Of a stretch of 64,000 nt of DNA, positions 8,405 through 17,013 are shown one piece after another. The translations under genes and the position numbers were made by a program. A model generated the notes under the pieces. That model saw only the letters and a program-made list of their open reading frames with translations, was not told the DNA's origin and made no database searches. This DNA comes from Erwinia sorbitola (lineage in GTDB: Bacteria > Pseudomonadota > Gammaproteobacteria > Enterobacterales > Enterobacteriaceae). The stretch covers positions 1,429,501-1,493,500 of the forward strand of contig NZ_CP046509.1 in assembly GCF_009738185.1 (NCBI RefSeq), in the 5' to 3' direction. The first letter of the stretch is position 1. Each line of letters opens with the position of its first letter.

Positions 8405-10690
8405 TTAGATCTTGCAGGCACCGCTTTCGCAGCCATCATCCTGAATAGATGGTGCCAGGTCTTCCTGGGTATCTTCAGCACCGTCACGCGTGTTCTGATA
8501 GTAAAGCGTTTTCACGCCAAACTTATAAGCAGTCAGCAGGTCTTTCAGCAGCTGCTTCATCGGCACCTTACCATTGGCAAAGCGCGTTGGGTCATAGTTG
8601 GTGTTCGACGAAATTGCCTGATCGATAAACTTCTGCATCAGGCCGACCAGTTGCAGGTAGCCGTCGTTATTTGGCATATCCCACAGCAGTTCGTAGTTAT
8701 CTTTCAGACGCTCATATTCCGGCACCACCTGACGCAGTATACCGTCTTTAGACGCTTTAATACTGATATGGCCGCGTGGCGGTTCAATCCCGTTGGTGGC
8801 GTTAGAAATCTGCGAAGAGGTTTCAGACGGCATCAGTGCAGAAAGGGTGGAGTTACGCAGACCGTGTTTTTTAACGGATTCGCGCAGTGCTTCCCAGTCG
8901 AGCAGCAGCGGGGTATTGCAGATCGCGTCCAGGTCTTTCTTATAGGTATCGATCGGCAGAATGCCCTGTGAATAGGTGGTTTCGTTGAACCACGGGCAGG
9001 CACCCTGTTCGATAGCCAGATCGTTGGACGCTTTCAGCAGCCAGTACTGGATCGCTTCGAAAGTCTGATGAGTCAGTATGTTGGCGCTGCCGTCAGAGTA
9101 ACGCACGCCGTTTTTCGCCAGGTAGTAAGCGTAGTTAATTACGCCAATACCCAGAGTACGACGACCCATTGCACCGCGTTTTGCCGCCGGGATCGGGTAG
9201 TCCTGATAGTCGAGCAGGGCATCCAGCGCACGCACCGCCAGCGTCGCCAGCTCTTGCAGATCGTCCAGGCTCTCAATCGCGCCGAGGTTAAATGCTGACA
9301 GCGTACACAGGGCGATTTCGCCGTTTTCGTCGTTAATATCCAGCAGCGGCTTGGTTGGCAGGGCAATTTCCAGGCACAGGTTAGACTGGCGCACCGGAGC
9401 AATCGCCGGGTCAAACGGGCTGTGGGTGTTGCAGTGGTCAACGTTCTGGATATAGATACGGCCAGTAGAGGCGCGTTCCTGCATCATCAGCGAGAAGAGA
9501 TCCACAGCTTTGATACGCTGTTTGCGAATGCTGTCGTCTTTCTCATATTTGGTGTAAAGACGCTCGAACTCTTCCTGATTAGCGAAGAAGGCATCGTACA
9601 GACCCGGCACATCAGACGGGCTGAACAGGGTAATATCTTCGCCCTTCAGCAGGCGCTGGTACATCAGCTTGTTGATCTGAACACCGTAGTCCATATGACG
9701 TACGCGGTTACCTTCCACGCCACGGTTGTTTTTCAGCACCAGCAGGCTTTCTACTTCCAGATGCCACATCGGATAGAACAGCGTGGCTGCCCCGCCGCGT
9801 ACGCCGCCCTGAGAGCAGGATTTAACCGCAGTCTGGAAATGCTTATAGAACGGGATACAGCCGGTGTGGAAGGCTTCGCCGCCACGAATCGGGCTGCCCA
9901 GAGCACGAATACGGCCCGCGTTGATGCCGATACCGGCACGCTGAGAAACATATTTCACAATGGCGCTGGAGGTGGCATTGATAGAGTCAAGGCTGTCGCC
10001 ACACTCAATCAGTACGCAAGAGCTGAACTGGCGCGTTGGGGTACGCACGCCGGACATAATTGGCGTAGGCAGTGAGATCTTAAAGGTTGAGATCGCATCA
10101 TAGAAACGCTTCACATAGTCCAGACGGGTGTCGCGCGGGTAGCCGGAGAACAGGCAGGCGGCGACCAGAATGTAGAGGAACTGGGCGCTTTCATAGATTT
10201 CACCGCTTACGCGGTTCTGCACCAGATACTTACCTTCTAACTGCTTAACTGCCGCATAGGAGAAGTTCATATCGCGCCAGTGGTCGATAAAGCCGTCCAT
10301 CAGCTCAAACTCTTCCGCGCTGTAGTCTTCCAGCAGGTGACGGTCATATTTGCCCATCTCAACCATACGGGTAACCTGGTCGATCAGTTTTGGCGGCTCG
10401 AACTGACCATACGCTTTTTTGCGCAGGTGGAAGATGGCCAGACGGGCGGCCATATACTGATAGTCAGGGGCATCCTTGGAGATCAGGTCAGCAGCGGACT
10501 TAATGACAGTTTCATGGATATCAGAAGTGCGGATACCTTCGTAGAACTGGATGTGGGATCGCAGTTCAACCTGAGAGACGGAGACGTTTTGTAGTCCTTC
10601 GGCAGCCCAGTCGAGAACACGGTGGATTTTATCGAGATCGATACGCTCGGTGCGACCATCGCGTTTGGTTACAAGCAGACTCTGATTCAT
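8405..10690 (-). CDS. nrdA: NrdA, ribonucleotide reductase class Ia alpha subunit
   Basis: Catalytic alpha (R1) subunit that reduces ribonucleoside diphosphates for DNA synthesis. It has 761 residues, identical in length to E. coli NrdA. The N-terminal ATP cone (MNQSLLVTKRDGRTERIDLDKI) binds the activity effector. FSSCVLIECGDS carries the redox cysteine, SNLCLEIALP the thiyl-radical cysteine with its partner, and the tail CESGACKI the thioredoxin-accessible pair. It is the first gene of nrdA-nrdB-yfaE. Upstream DnaA-type and NrdR-type sites fit replication-linked control. Confidence 0.98.
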   Translation of the reverse strand: MNQSLLVTKRDGRTERIDLDKIHRVLDWAAEGLQNVSVSQVELRSHIQFYEGIRTSDIHETVIKSAADLISKDAPDYQYMAARLAIFHLRKKAYGQFEPPKLIDQVTRMVEMGKYDRHLLEDYSAEEFELMDGFIDHWRDMNFSYAAVKQLEGKYLVQNRVSGEIYESAQFLYILVAACLFSGYPRDTRLDYVKRFYDAISTFKISLPTPIMSGVRTPTRQFSSCVLIECGDSLDSINATSSAIVKYVSQRAGIGINAGRIRALGSPIRGGEAFHTGCIPFYKHFQTAVKSCSQGGVRGGAATLFYPMWHLEVESLLVLKNNRGVEGNRVRHMDYGVQINKLMYQRLLKGEDITLFSPSDVPGLYDAFFANQEEFERLYTKYEKDDSIRKQRIKAVDLFSLMMQERASTGRIYIQNVDHCNTHSPFDPAIAPVRQSNLCLEIALPTKPLLDINDENGEIALCTLSAFNLGAIESLDDLQELATLAVRALDALLDYQDYPIPAAKRGAMGRRTLGIGVINYAYYLAKNGVRYSDGSANILTHQTFEAIQYWLLKASNDLAIEQGACPWFNETTYSQGILPIDTYKKDLDAICNTPLLLDWEALRESVKKHGLRNSTLSALMPSETSSQISNATNGIEPPRGHISIKASKDGILRQVVPEYERLKDNYELLWDMPNNDGYLQLVGLMQKFIDQAISSNTNYDPTRFANGKVPMKQLLKDLLTAYKFGVKTLYYQNTRDGAEDTQEDLAPSIQDDGCESGACKI

Positions 10691-10728
10691 GTCGCGTTTT
10701 ACCTGTCCTTAACAAATAATCCCCACGT

Positions 10729-10768
10729 TTATACACAGATTTCTCATTGTGAGTAACTCTGTGGATAA
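10729..10768. promoter_or_regulatory. Two DnaA-box matches upstream of nrdA
   Basis: TTATACACA at 10729-10737 (plus) and TTATCCACA on the minus strand at 10760-10768 both match the DnaA R-box consensus TTWTNCACA and point in opposite directions. They lie 39-78 bases upstream of the nrdA start. E. coli nrdA also has DnaA boxes in this region, as I recall, and DnaA couples its expression to replication. Matches are exact, but binding is inferred. Confidence 0.6.
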
Positions 10769-10784
10769 ACACTACATATAGGGG
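10769..10784. promoter_or_regulatory. NrdR-box-like site upstream of nrdA
   Basis: ACACTACATATAGGGG resembles the 16-base NrdR box (roughly ACACWATATATWGTGT), mostly in its left half. It abuts the DnaA box and lies about 80 bases before the nrdA start. NrdR normally binds two boxes, and I could not identify a convincing second one, so confidence is moderate to low. Confidence 0.4.
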
Positions 10785-11189
10785 GTGAGGGAAATCTTTA
10801 TAACTAGATGGTGAGTATTCTAGTAATTTCCACGTGCTTAACAAGGCTTGATTTTCACTGAAAACTACTGTCGCAGGGCTGGCCCTTTTCCTAAGTCCGC
10901 GTTTCTCAAGGCCCGCAGTCAATGTCAATGGGTAGATAAATTTTTTCGAATTTTGATCGAGCGCGGGTTTCTTGTTCAGCATGAAAACTTCCAGCTTTTA
11001 GTTGCTGGAAAAGTACCCATAATAAGACGCCTCACCGCCAGAGTGGCGTGATGCTGCAAGACTAACCTGAACGTCGCGGAAGGGGTAAGATGAAAAAGAT
11101 ATATACCTGTACTCTTCGCACTTCGGGCCCCCGGTGGGAACCCGTACTATTTTGGATATCAGACCCGACTGAAATAGCGCGAACAGCGA
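10785..11189. other. Intergenic region between nrdA and ubiG
   Basis: About 400 bases without a convincing gene. It contains a clean hairpin at 10988-11010 (TTCCAGC and GCTGGAA arms) and a GC-rich imperfect palindrome near 11124-11146 beyond the end of ubiG, with no T-run on either side. A 37-codon open frame from 11090 was considered and rejected. Part of this region probably carries nrdA promoter elements. Confidence 0.5.
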
Positions 11190-11921
11190 TTACGCATCAA
11201 TAGCTCTGTGCGTATGCACCATATAATTCACGTCAACGCCCGGTGCCAGTTTGAAGTGGTTGGTGACCGGGTTGTAGTGCAGGCCGATGATGTGGCGCTC
11301 GCGCAGCGGCGTTTCATCAACCCAGTTCAGCAGCTCTGCCGGGCGGATAAACTTTTTAATGTCGTGGGTACCGCGCGGCACCATCCGCAGCACGTATTCT
11401 GCGCCGATAATCGCCATCAGCCAGGATTTGCTGTTGCGGTTAAGGGTGGAGAAGAACACCTCACCGCCCGGTTTAACCAGGCGAGCGCAGGCGTGAACCA
11501 CTGAGCGCGGATCCGGCACGTGCTCCAGCATCTCCATACAGGTCACCACATCGTACTGCCCGGCGAACTGCTCTGCGTGTTCTTCTACCGTCTGCTGCAC
11601 ATAGTCAATAGTGACGCCGCTTTCCAGCGCGTGCAGGCGTGCTATCTGCAATGGCTCTGCGCCCATATCCAGCCCGGTAACATTGGCACCTTCACGGGCC
11701 ATGCTTTCTGCAAGAATGCCGCCGCCGCAGCCTACATCCAGCACTTTTTTACCAAACAGCCCGTCAGCATGCTGGGCAATCCAGCCAAGGCGCAGGGGAT
11801 TAATCCGGTGCAGGGGCTTAAATTCGCCTTCCAGATCCCACCAGCGCGACGCTACTGCTTCGAATTTCGCAATTTCACCGTGATCAACGTTCTGCGCGCC
11901 CGCGTTTTGTTCTGCTTTCAT
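11190..11921 (-). CDS. ubiG: UbiG, ubiquinone biosynthesis O-methyltransferase
   Basis: SAM-dependent methyltransferase that performs both O-methylations in ubiquinone synthesis. The 243-residue protein has motif I VLDVGCGGGILAESMA, the acidic LDMGAEPL after beta 2, and VTCMEMLEHVPDP, all typical of UbiG. It starts MKAEQNAGAQNVDHGEIAKFEAVA, close to E. coli. It is transcribed divergently from gyrA with 206 bases between the starts, the same arrangement as in E. coli. Confidence 0.97.
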   Translation of the reverse strand: MKAEQNAGAQNVDHGEIAKFEAVASRWWDLEGEFKPLHRINPLRLGWIAQHADGLFGKKVLDVGCGGGILAESMAREGANVTGLDMGAEPLQIARLHALESGVTIDYVQQTVEEHAEQFAGQYDVVTCMEMLEHVPDPRSVVHACARLVKPGGEVFFSTLNRNSKSWLMAIIGAEYVLRMVPRGTHDIKKFIRPAELLNWVDETPLRERHIIGLHYNPVTNHFKLAPGVDVNYMVHTHRAIDA

Positions 11922-12053
11922 TGGGTTATTACCATGAGGTTATTACTCCAGCTAAAGTTTGTCGCAGTATACATGTTTACGGGTTGGGGTGGGCAGGGCT
12001 GGATATCTGGAAAGCAGCAGAATGCAATAAAGCGGCCAATGCGATGCTTTCCA

Positions 12054-12082
12054 TTCACCACCTGGACGCAATGTGATATACT
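12054..12082 (+). promoter_or_regulatory. Likely gyrA promoter
   Basis: A -10 hexamer TATACT at 12077-12082, preceded by TGTGA, lies 17 bases after TTCACC at 12054-12059 (4 of 6 match to TTGACA). It sits 45 bases before the gyrA ATG on the correct strand. This is by inspection only. Confidence 0.5.
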
Positions 12083-12127
12083 TTCGCACCTTTGAATCCG
12101 GGAATAATACAGAAGGAAAGCGCCTCC

Positions 12128-14764
12128 ATGAGCGACCTGGCCCGCGAAATTACACCGGTCAATATCGAAGAAGAGTTAAAGAACTCCTATCTGGATTATG
12201 CAATGTCGGTCATTGTTGGCCGTGCGCTGCCAGATGTCCGTGATGGCCTGAAGCCGGTTCACCGCCGTGTGCTTTACGCTATGAACGTGCTCGGTAATGA
12301 CTGGAACAAAGCTTATAAAAAATCCGCCCGTGTTGTCGGCGACGTCATCGGTAAATATCACCCTCATGGCGATACCGCCGTGTATGACACCATCGTGCGT
12401 ATGGCCCAGCCTTTCTCGCTGCGCTACATGCTGGTGGACGGTCAGGGTAACTTCGGCTCCGTCGACGGCGACTCCGCTGCTGCGATGCGTTACACCGAAG
12501 TTCGCATGTCCAAAATCGCTCACGAATTGCTGGCCGATTTGGAAAAAGACACCGTTGACTTTGTGCCAAACTATGATGGCACAGAGCAGATCCCGGAAGT
12601 CATGCCGACCCGCGTTCCAAACCTGCTGGTTAACGGTTCCTCGGGGATCGCAGTCGGGATGGCGACCAACATTCCGCCGCACAACCTGACCGAAGTGATC
12701 AACGGCTGTCTGGCCTTTATCGACGACGAAAACATTACCGTCGAAGGCCTGATGGAGCACATCCCAGGGCCGGACTTCCCGACCGCCGCGATCATCAATG
12801 GTCGTCGTGGTATTGAAGAAGCCTATCGTACCGGCCGTGGTAAAATTTACATCCGCGCCCGTGGCGAAGTGGAAGTGGATGCTAAAACCGGGCGCGAAAC
12901 TATCATCGTGCACGAAATTCCGTATCAGGTGAACAAAGCGCGCCTGATCGAGAAAATCGCCGAGCTGGTAAAAGAAAAACGTCTGGAAGGTATCAGCGCC
13001 CTGCGCGATGAGTCTGACAAAGACGGTATGCGCATCGTGATCGAAGTGAAGCGCGACGCCGTTGGCGAAGTGGTGCTTAACAACCTTTACTCGCTGACCC
13101 AATTGCAGACTTCTTTCGGCATCAACATGGTGGCACTGCACCAGGGCCAGCCGAAGATTATGCCGCTGAAGGATATTCTTGAAGCCTTCGTGCGTCACCG
13201 TCGTGAAGTGATCACTCGTCGTACCATTTTCGAACTGCGTAAAGCGCGCGACCGTGCTCATATCCTCGAAGCACTGGCGGTAGCGCTGGCGAATATCGAC
13301 CCGATTATCGAGCTGATTCGTCGTGCAGACTCTCCGGCTGAAGCGAAAGCGGGCCTGATTGCACGTCCGTGGGAGCTGGGTAACGTTTCAGCGATGCTGG
13401 AACGTGCCGGTGATGATGCCGCCCGTCCTGAGTGGCTGGAAGATCAGTATGGTATCCGCGATGGTCAGTATCATCTGACCGAGCAGCAGGCTCAGGCGAT
13501 CCTTGATTTACGCCTGCAAAAACTGACCGGCCTTGAGCATGAAAAACTGCTCGACGAGTACAAAGAGCTGCTGGAGCAGATCGCAGAACTGTTGCGTATT
13601 CTGGGCAGCTCCGAGCGCCTGATGGAAGTGATCCGCGAAGAGCTGGAGCTGATCCGCGATCAGTTCGGCGATAAGCGTCGTACCGAAATCACCGCCAACA
13701 GCGCTGATATCAACATCGAAGACCTGATCAACCAGGAAGACGTTGTGGTTACCCTGTCGCATCAGGGCTACGTGAAGTATCAGCCTCTGACTGATTACGA
13801 AGCGCAGCGTCGCGGTGGTAAAGGTAAATCAGCCGCGCGTATTAAAGAAGAAGACTTTATTGACCGCCTGCTGGTGGCCAACACCCATGACACTATCCTC
13901 TGCTTCTCAAGCCGTGGTCGTCTCTACTGGATGAAGGTTTACCAGCTGCCGGAAGCCAGCCGTGGTGCGCGTGGGCGTCCAATCGTCAACCTGCTGCCGC
14001 TGGAACCAAACGAACGTATTACGGCGATCCTGCCGGTACGCGAGTATGCAGAAGGCTTCAACATCTTTATGGCTACCGCCAGCGGTACCGTGAAGAAAAC
14101 CGCGCTGAAAGAGTTCAGCCGCCCACGCAGCGCCGGTATTATTGCCGTCAACCTGCGTGATGACGACGAACTGATTGGCGTGGCGCTGACTAACGGTAAC
14201 GATGAAGCGATGCTGTTCTCCGCTGCCGGTAAAGTAGTGCGCTTTGCAGAGAGCGCCGTGCGTGCCATGGGCCGTACTGCCTCTGGCGTGCGCGGTATCA
14301 AGCTGGCTGAAGGCGATCGCGTGGTGTCACTGATTGTACCGCGTGATGATGGTGCGATTCTCACCGTGACTCAGAACGGCTACGGTAAGCGTACCGCTAA
14401 TACCGAGTATCCAACCAAGTCCCGTGCGACTCAGGGTGTGATCTCGATTAAAGTGACCGAGCGTAACGGGCCGGTCATCGGCGCGGTACAGGTGGTCGAC
14501 AGCGATCAGATTATGATGATCACTGATGCCGGTACGCTGGTGCGCACCCGCGTTTCTGAAGTAAGCGTGGTCGGGCGTAACACCCAGGGTGTTATCCTGA
14601 TCCGTACCGCTGAAGATGAAAACGTTGTGGGTCTGCAACGTGTGGCTGAACCGGTAGCGGAAGATGAACTTGATGCTATCGATGGCAGCGTCGCGGAAGG
14701 GGATGATGATATTGCCCCGGAAGTGGAAAACGATGACGATGCACCAGAGGCTGATGACGAGTAA
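12128..14764 (+). CDS. gyrA: GyrA, DNA gyrase subunit A
   Basis: DNA cleavage and rejoining subunit of gyrase. The 878 residues carry the winged-helix/tower region, catalytic Arg121-Tyr122 (AMRYTEVR), the GyrA box QRRGGKGKS in the beta-pinwheel domain, and an acidic tail (GDDDIAPEVENDDD). The start MSDLAREITPVNIEEELK at 12128 follows AAGGAAAGCG; a longer frame from 12092 would add an unconserved N-terminus. The quinolone-resistance-determining stretch reads GKYHPHGDTAVYDT, so residue 83 is Thr where E. coli has Ser, and residue 87 is Asp. A strong terminator follows. Confidence 0.99.
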   Translation: MSDLAREITPVNIEEELKNSYLDYAMSVIVGRALPDVRDGLKPVHRRVLYAMNVLGNDWNKAYKKSARVVGDVIGKYHPHGDTAVYDTIVRMAQPFSLRYMLVDGQGNFGSVDGDSAAAMRYTEVRMSKIAHELLADLEKDTVDFVPNYDGTEQIPEVMPTRVPNLLVNGSSGIAVGMATNIPPHNLTEVINGCLAFIDDENITVEGLMEHIPGPDFPTAAIINGRRGIEEAYRTGRGKIYIRARGEVEVDAKTGRETIIVHEIPYQVNKARLIEKIAELVKEKRLEGISALRDESDKDGMRIVIEVKRDAVGEVVLNNLYSLTQLQTSFGINMVALHQGQPKIMPLKDILEAFVRHRREVITRRTIFELRKARDRAHILEALAVALANIDPIIELIRRADSPAEAKAGLIARPWELGNVSAMLERAGDDAARPEWLEDQYGIRDGQYHLTEQQAQAILDLRLQKLTGLEHEKLLDEYKELLEQIAELLRILGSSERLMEVIREELELIRDQFGDKRRTEITANSADINIEDLINQEDVVVTLSHQGYVKYQPLTDYEAQRRGGKGKSAARIKEEDFIDRLLVANTHDTILCFSSRGRLYWMKVYQLPEASRGARGRPIVNLLPLEPNERITAILPVREYAEGFNIFMATASGTVKKTALKEFSRPRSAGIIAVNLRDDDELIGVALTNGNDEAMLFSAAGKVVRFAESAVRAMGRTASGVRGIKLAEGDRVVSLIVPRDDGAILTVTQNGYGKRTANTEYPTKSRATQGVISIKVTERNGPVIGAVQVVDSDQIMMITDAGTLVRTRVSEVSVVGRNTQGVILIRTAEDENVVGLQRVAEPVAEDELDAIDGSVAEGDDDIAPEVENDDDAPEADDE

Positions 14765-14782
14765 TCGTTAAGCTCTGCTAAG

Positions 14783-14815
14783 AAAGCCGGTTCACTGTGA
14801 ACCGGCTTTTTTTTG
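14783..14815 (+). terminator. Rho-independent terminator of gyrA
   Basis: Perfect stem AAAGCCGGTTCA / TGAACCGGCTTT with a three-base loop, followed by eight T residues, starting 18 bases after the gyrA stop. Because the arms carry A and T runs on both sides, it could also end the convergent hydrolase transcript. Confidence 0.9.
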
Positions 14816-14837
14816 TCTGAAAAAGAGTATGTGCTGC

Positions 14838-15845
14838 TTACTTTTGCTGGCTCAGAAATTCGTGCTGCTGCATAAACTGGCTTACGGCGGCAATAGTCTG
14901 AAGGTGAATCGCTGCTCTTTGGGCGTTTGGCGTTTCACAAATAAAACCTTCGCCTTCACCGGCCAGAATCTCCGCAGCCTTTGGTGTGCACAGCGGCAGA
15001 AAATCAAAATGACCGGCTTCAGCCAGGGTAAGCAGCGGCAGTTTTAGCTGGTCGACGCCCAGGCGCATCTTCCCCGTGCTGTGAATAAAGTAGCCTGCGG
15101 CGATGGTCAATACCGGAATATCGATGGCATCAAGACTGCTGCGTGTGAATACGTAGCTCATGCCAGGATCGAGGGCGACCACAAACCTCACACGGGGATC
15201 ATGATAGCTGGCCGCCAGCCGCTGATCGCTGGTGTTTTCCAGTCTGATTCCGTCGCGCTGATAAAACTGGCAGTCCGGCATCTGCGGCATAGCCTGGCAG
15301 TAATGCGTCAGCCGCTGCCGATTGATGTGGCCTCCCGCCAGCGCCAGTACGCTATAACCGCCCTTAGAGTGACCGATAGCGCCGATTTTTTGCCGATCGA
15401 TGGCCTGCTGCCAGTGCGGATCGGCAAGGTAATGGGTCAGCATAAAGGAGAGGTCGCCCGTCTGTAAGGTCAGGTCGGTTTTCGGGCTGGAGTCCCCGGT
15501 GGTGCTGCCGGGATGATTGGCGGCAATCACGATGGCCCCGCGAGCGGCAAGCGGCACCGCCAGCCAGGCGAGGCTGGCATTATTACCGCCGCTGCCGTGA
15601 CTGAGAACGATCAGCGGAAACCGTCCCTTCGCCAGCGGAGCATGGGTAATAGCCTTAAATCCAATAAAAACGGCCCTTGCTCCCTGCATCTGCGCAGCCT
15701 GATGGCTGTCACTGGGGTAGAAGATACGCACATCAAGCCTGCGCGCGGTGCTGCTATCAACGATAATGTCTTGCTGGCTGCCCACGGAGTAGCTCCAGGC
15801 GGGGAAGCTGAATATAAACAACAGGGTGGAGATAATTAAACGCAT
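14838..15845 (-). CDS. Secreted alpha/beta hydrolase, dienelactone-hydrolase-like (COG4188 type)
   Basis: Predicted exported hydrolase of 335 residues with unknown substrate. The N-terminus MRLIISTLLFIFSFPAWS is a Sec-type signal peptide. The fold marks are LSHGSGG (oxyanion region), the nucleophile elbow GHSKGG, an Asp in VALDPGMSY and a His in EAGHFDFLPLC. This pattern is typical of the predicted dienelactone hydrolase/PAF-acetylhydrolase-like group. The ATG at 15845 is preferred; an in-frame GTG at 15854 would add three residues before the signal. The gene converges on gyrA and diverges from an AraC-type gene 79 bases away, which may control it (inference). Four cysteines in the mature part fit a periplasmic location. 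Confidence 0.75.
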   Translation of the reverse strand: MRLIISTLLFIFSFPAWSYSVGSQQDIIVDSSTARRLDVRIFYPSDSHQAAQMQGARAVFIGFKAITHAPLAKGRFPLIVLSHGSGGNNASLAWLAVPLAARGAIVIAANHPGSTTGDSSPKTDLTLQTGDLSFMLTHYLADPHWQQAIDRQKIGAIGHSKGGYSVLALAGGHINRQRLTHYCQAMPQMPDCQFYQRDGIRLENTSDQRLAASYHDPRVRFVVALDPGMSYVFTRSSLDAIDIPVLTIAAGYFIHSTGKMRLGVDQLKLPLLTLAEAGHFDFLPLCTPKAAEILAGEGEGFICETPNAQRAAIHLQTIAAVSQFMQQHEFLSQQK

Positions 15846-15924
15846 GCTATTCACTCTGACGGTAAGAAAAGTCTATTATCAGAGGCTTACGGGCGCGTGG
15901 CGTCCTCGATCGCGATAGAGTCCT

Positions 15925-16908
15925 ATGCTGATACCGGTTAATTTTTTGCTCAGTCTGGTTTGTGTGCTGCTGCTGGTGCAGCGCCGTGATGGCGGAAGAG
16001 TGTTCCAGCTGTTGCTGTGGCTGTGCCTGCTGCACAGCCTGATTGCCGGGCTGGCCATCATGCTGCCGGATGAAAAACTGTGGCACCGGCTACAGCCGAT
16101 CACTGCCGCCGCACTGCCGCTGATGTGTCGCATGGCGCTGGTGCAGGCGATGGAAGGGAGCGTGCGTATCGTGCGGAGTGCGCTGGTAGTGATTCTGATG
16201 ATCGTCTGCGTGCTGTTATTGCCGCAGGGCATTGACTGGCTGATGCCCGCAATCTGGCTGGGCTGTGCCGTTCTGATGCTGCGGCGGCTAAAAACGAGCG
16301 GTAATCTACCGCCGAAAACAGCACCGACCGACGGTACTCTGACGCTGCGTGGCTGGCAGCTGCTGGCGCTGTTGCTGATCGTCGTGGCCCTGCTTGATGT
16401 CGCTATCACACTGCTGATGAGTTTTGCTGAAGGAGCAGGAACCGCGGAATTATTGTTAGCCGGAAATCTGTCCATGGCGGGGGTGATGTCGCTTTTGCTG
16501 CTGCTGGGCCACCCGTCCCGCGAACCGGTTGTATCCAGGGTGGCGCGGGAGGTCAGCGCGGCGGATCCCGCCATCATGGCTCGTATTGATGCGCTGATGC
16601 AGGAGGGGTTGTACCGGGAACCCCAGCTTAATCTTGCGCGACTGGCACGCAAAGCCGGAATACCCACGCGGCAGGTATCGGCAGCGATTAATGCCCTGCA
16701 TCAGCAGAGCGTGTCGCAGTATGTGAATGGCTGGCGCATCCGTGAGGCGGGGGAGCGGCTGGCGGGCCGATCTCAGACGGTGATTGAGGTAATGGAGAGC
16801 GTGGGCTTCCAGACCAAATCCAATTTTAATCGCGAGTTTCGCCGTATTACAGGTAAAACGCCTTCTGAATGGCGTCGCGAAGCCTGGGAGCAGGCTGAAA
16901 ATAACTGA
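15925..16908 (+). CDS. AraC-family regulator with membrane N-terminal domain
   Basis: Transcription regulator of 327 residues. The first ~200 residues are a chain of hydrophobic segments (for example LLSLVCVLLLV, LVVILMIVCVLLLP, LLALLLIVVALLDVAI), giving about six or seven predicted membrane spans and no soluble sensor domain. The C-terminal ~100 residues carry two helix-turn-helix units (LARLARKAGIPTRQVSAAIN and VIEVMESVGFQTKSNFNREF) and the AraC signature GKTPSEWRR. Membrane-embedded AraC proteins of this layout are known but poorly characterised. Divergence from the exported hydrolase gene suggests local control. No symbol is recognised. Confidence 0.8.
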   Translation: MLIPVNFLLSLVCVLLLVQRRDGGRVFQLLLWLCLLHSLIAGLAIMLPDEKLWHRLQPITAAALPLMCRMALVQAMEGSVRIVRSALVVILMIVCVLLLPQGIDWLMPAIWLGCAVLMLRRLKTSGNLPPKTAPTDGTLTLRGWQLLALLLIVVALLDVAITLLMSFAEGAGTAELLLAGNLSMAGVMSLLLLLGHPSREPVVSRVAREVSAADPAIMARIDALMQEGLYREPQLNLARLARKAGIPTRQVSAAINALHQQSVSQYVNGWRIREAGERLAGRSQTVIEVMESVGFQTKSNFNREFRRITGKTPSEWRREAWEQAENN

Positions 16909-17013
16909 AATAGCGGCGCGCAGATACGCTGATAACTGGCTTTTTTACCATGCTGACGCTACTGTATCGCCAATCATTCTCTTTTGTCCGTTATGGCTGC
17001 CAGTGGGTTACGC

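Noticed and set aside
11090..11203. 37-codon plus-strand frame starting MKKIYTCTLRTSG between nrdA and ubiG
   Set aside because: It has an acceptable ribosome site, but it runs into the 3' end of ubiG on the opposite strand and shows no recognisable feature. Not enough to call.
12176..13261. 361-codon minus-strand frame opposite gyrA
   Set aside because: Shadow of the highly conserved gyrA coding strand; His/Phe/Val-rich and without family features.
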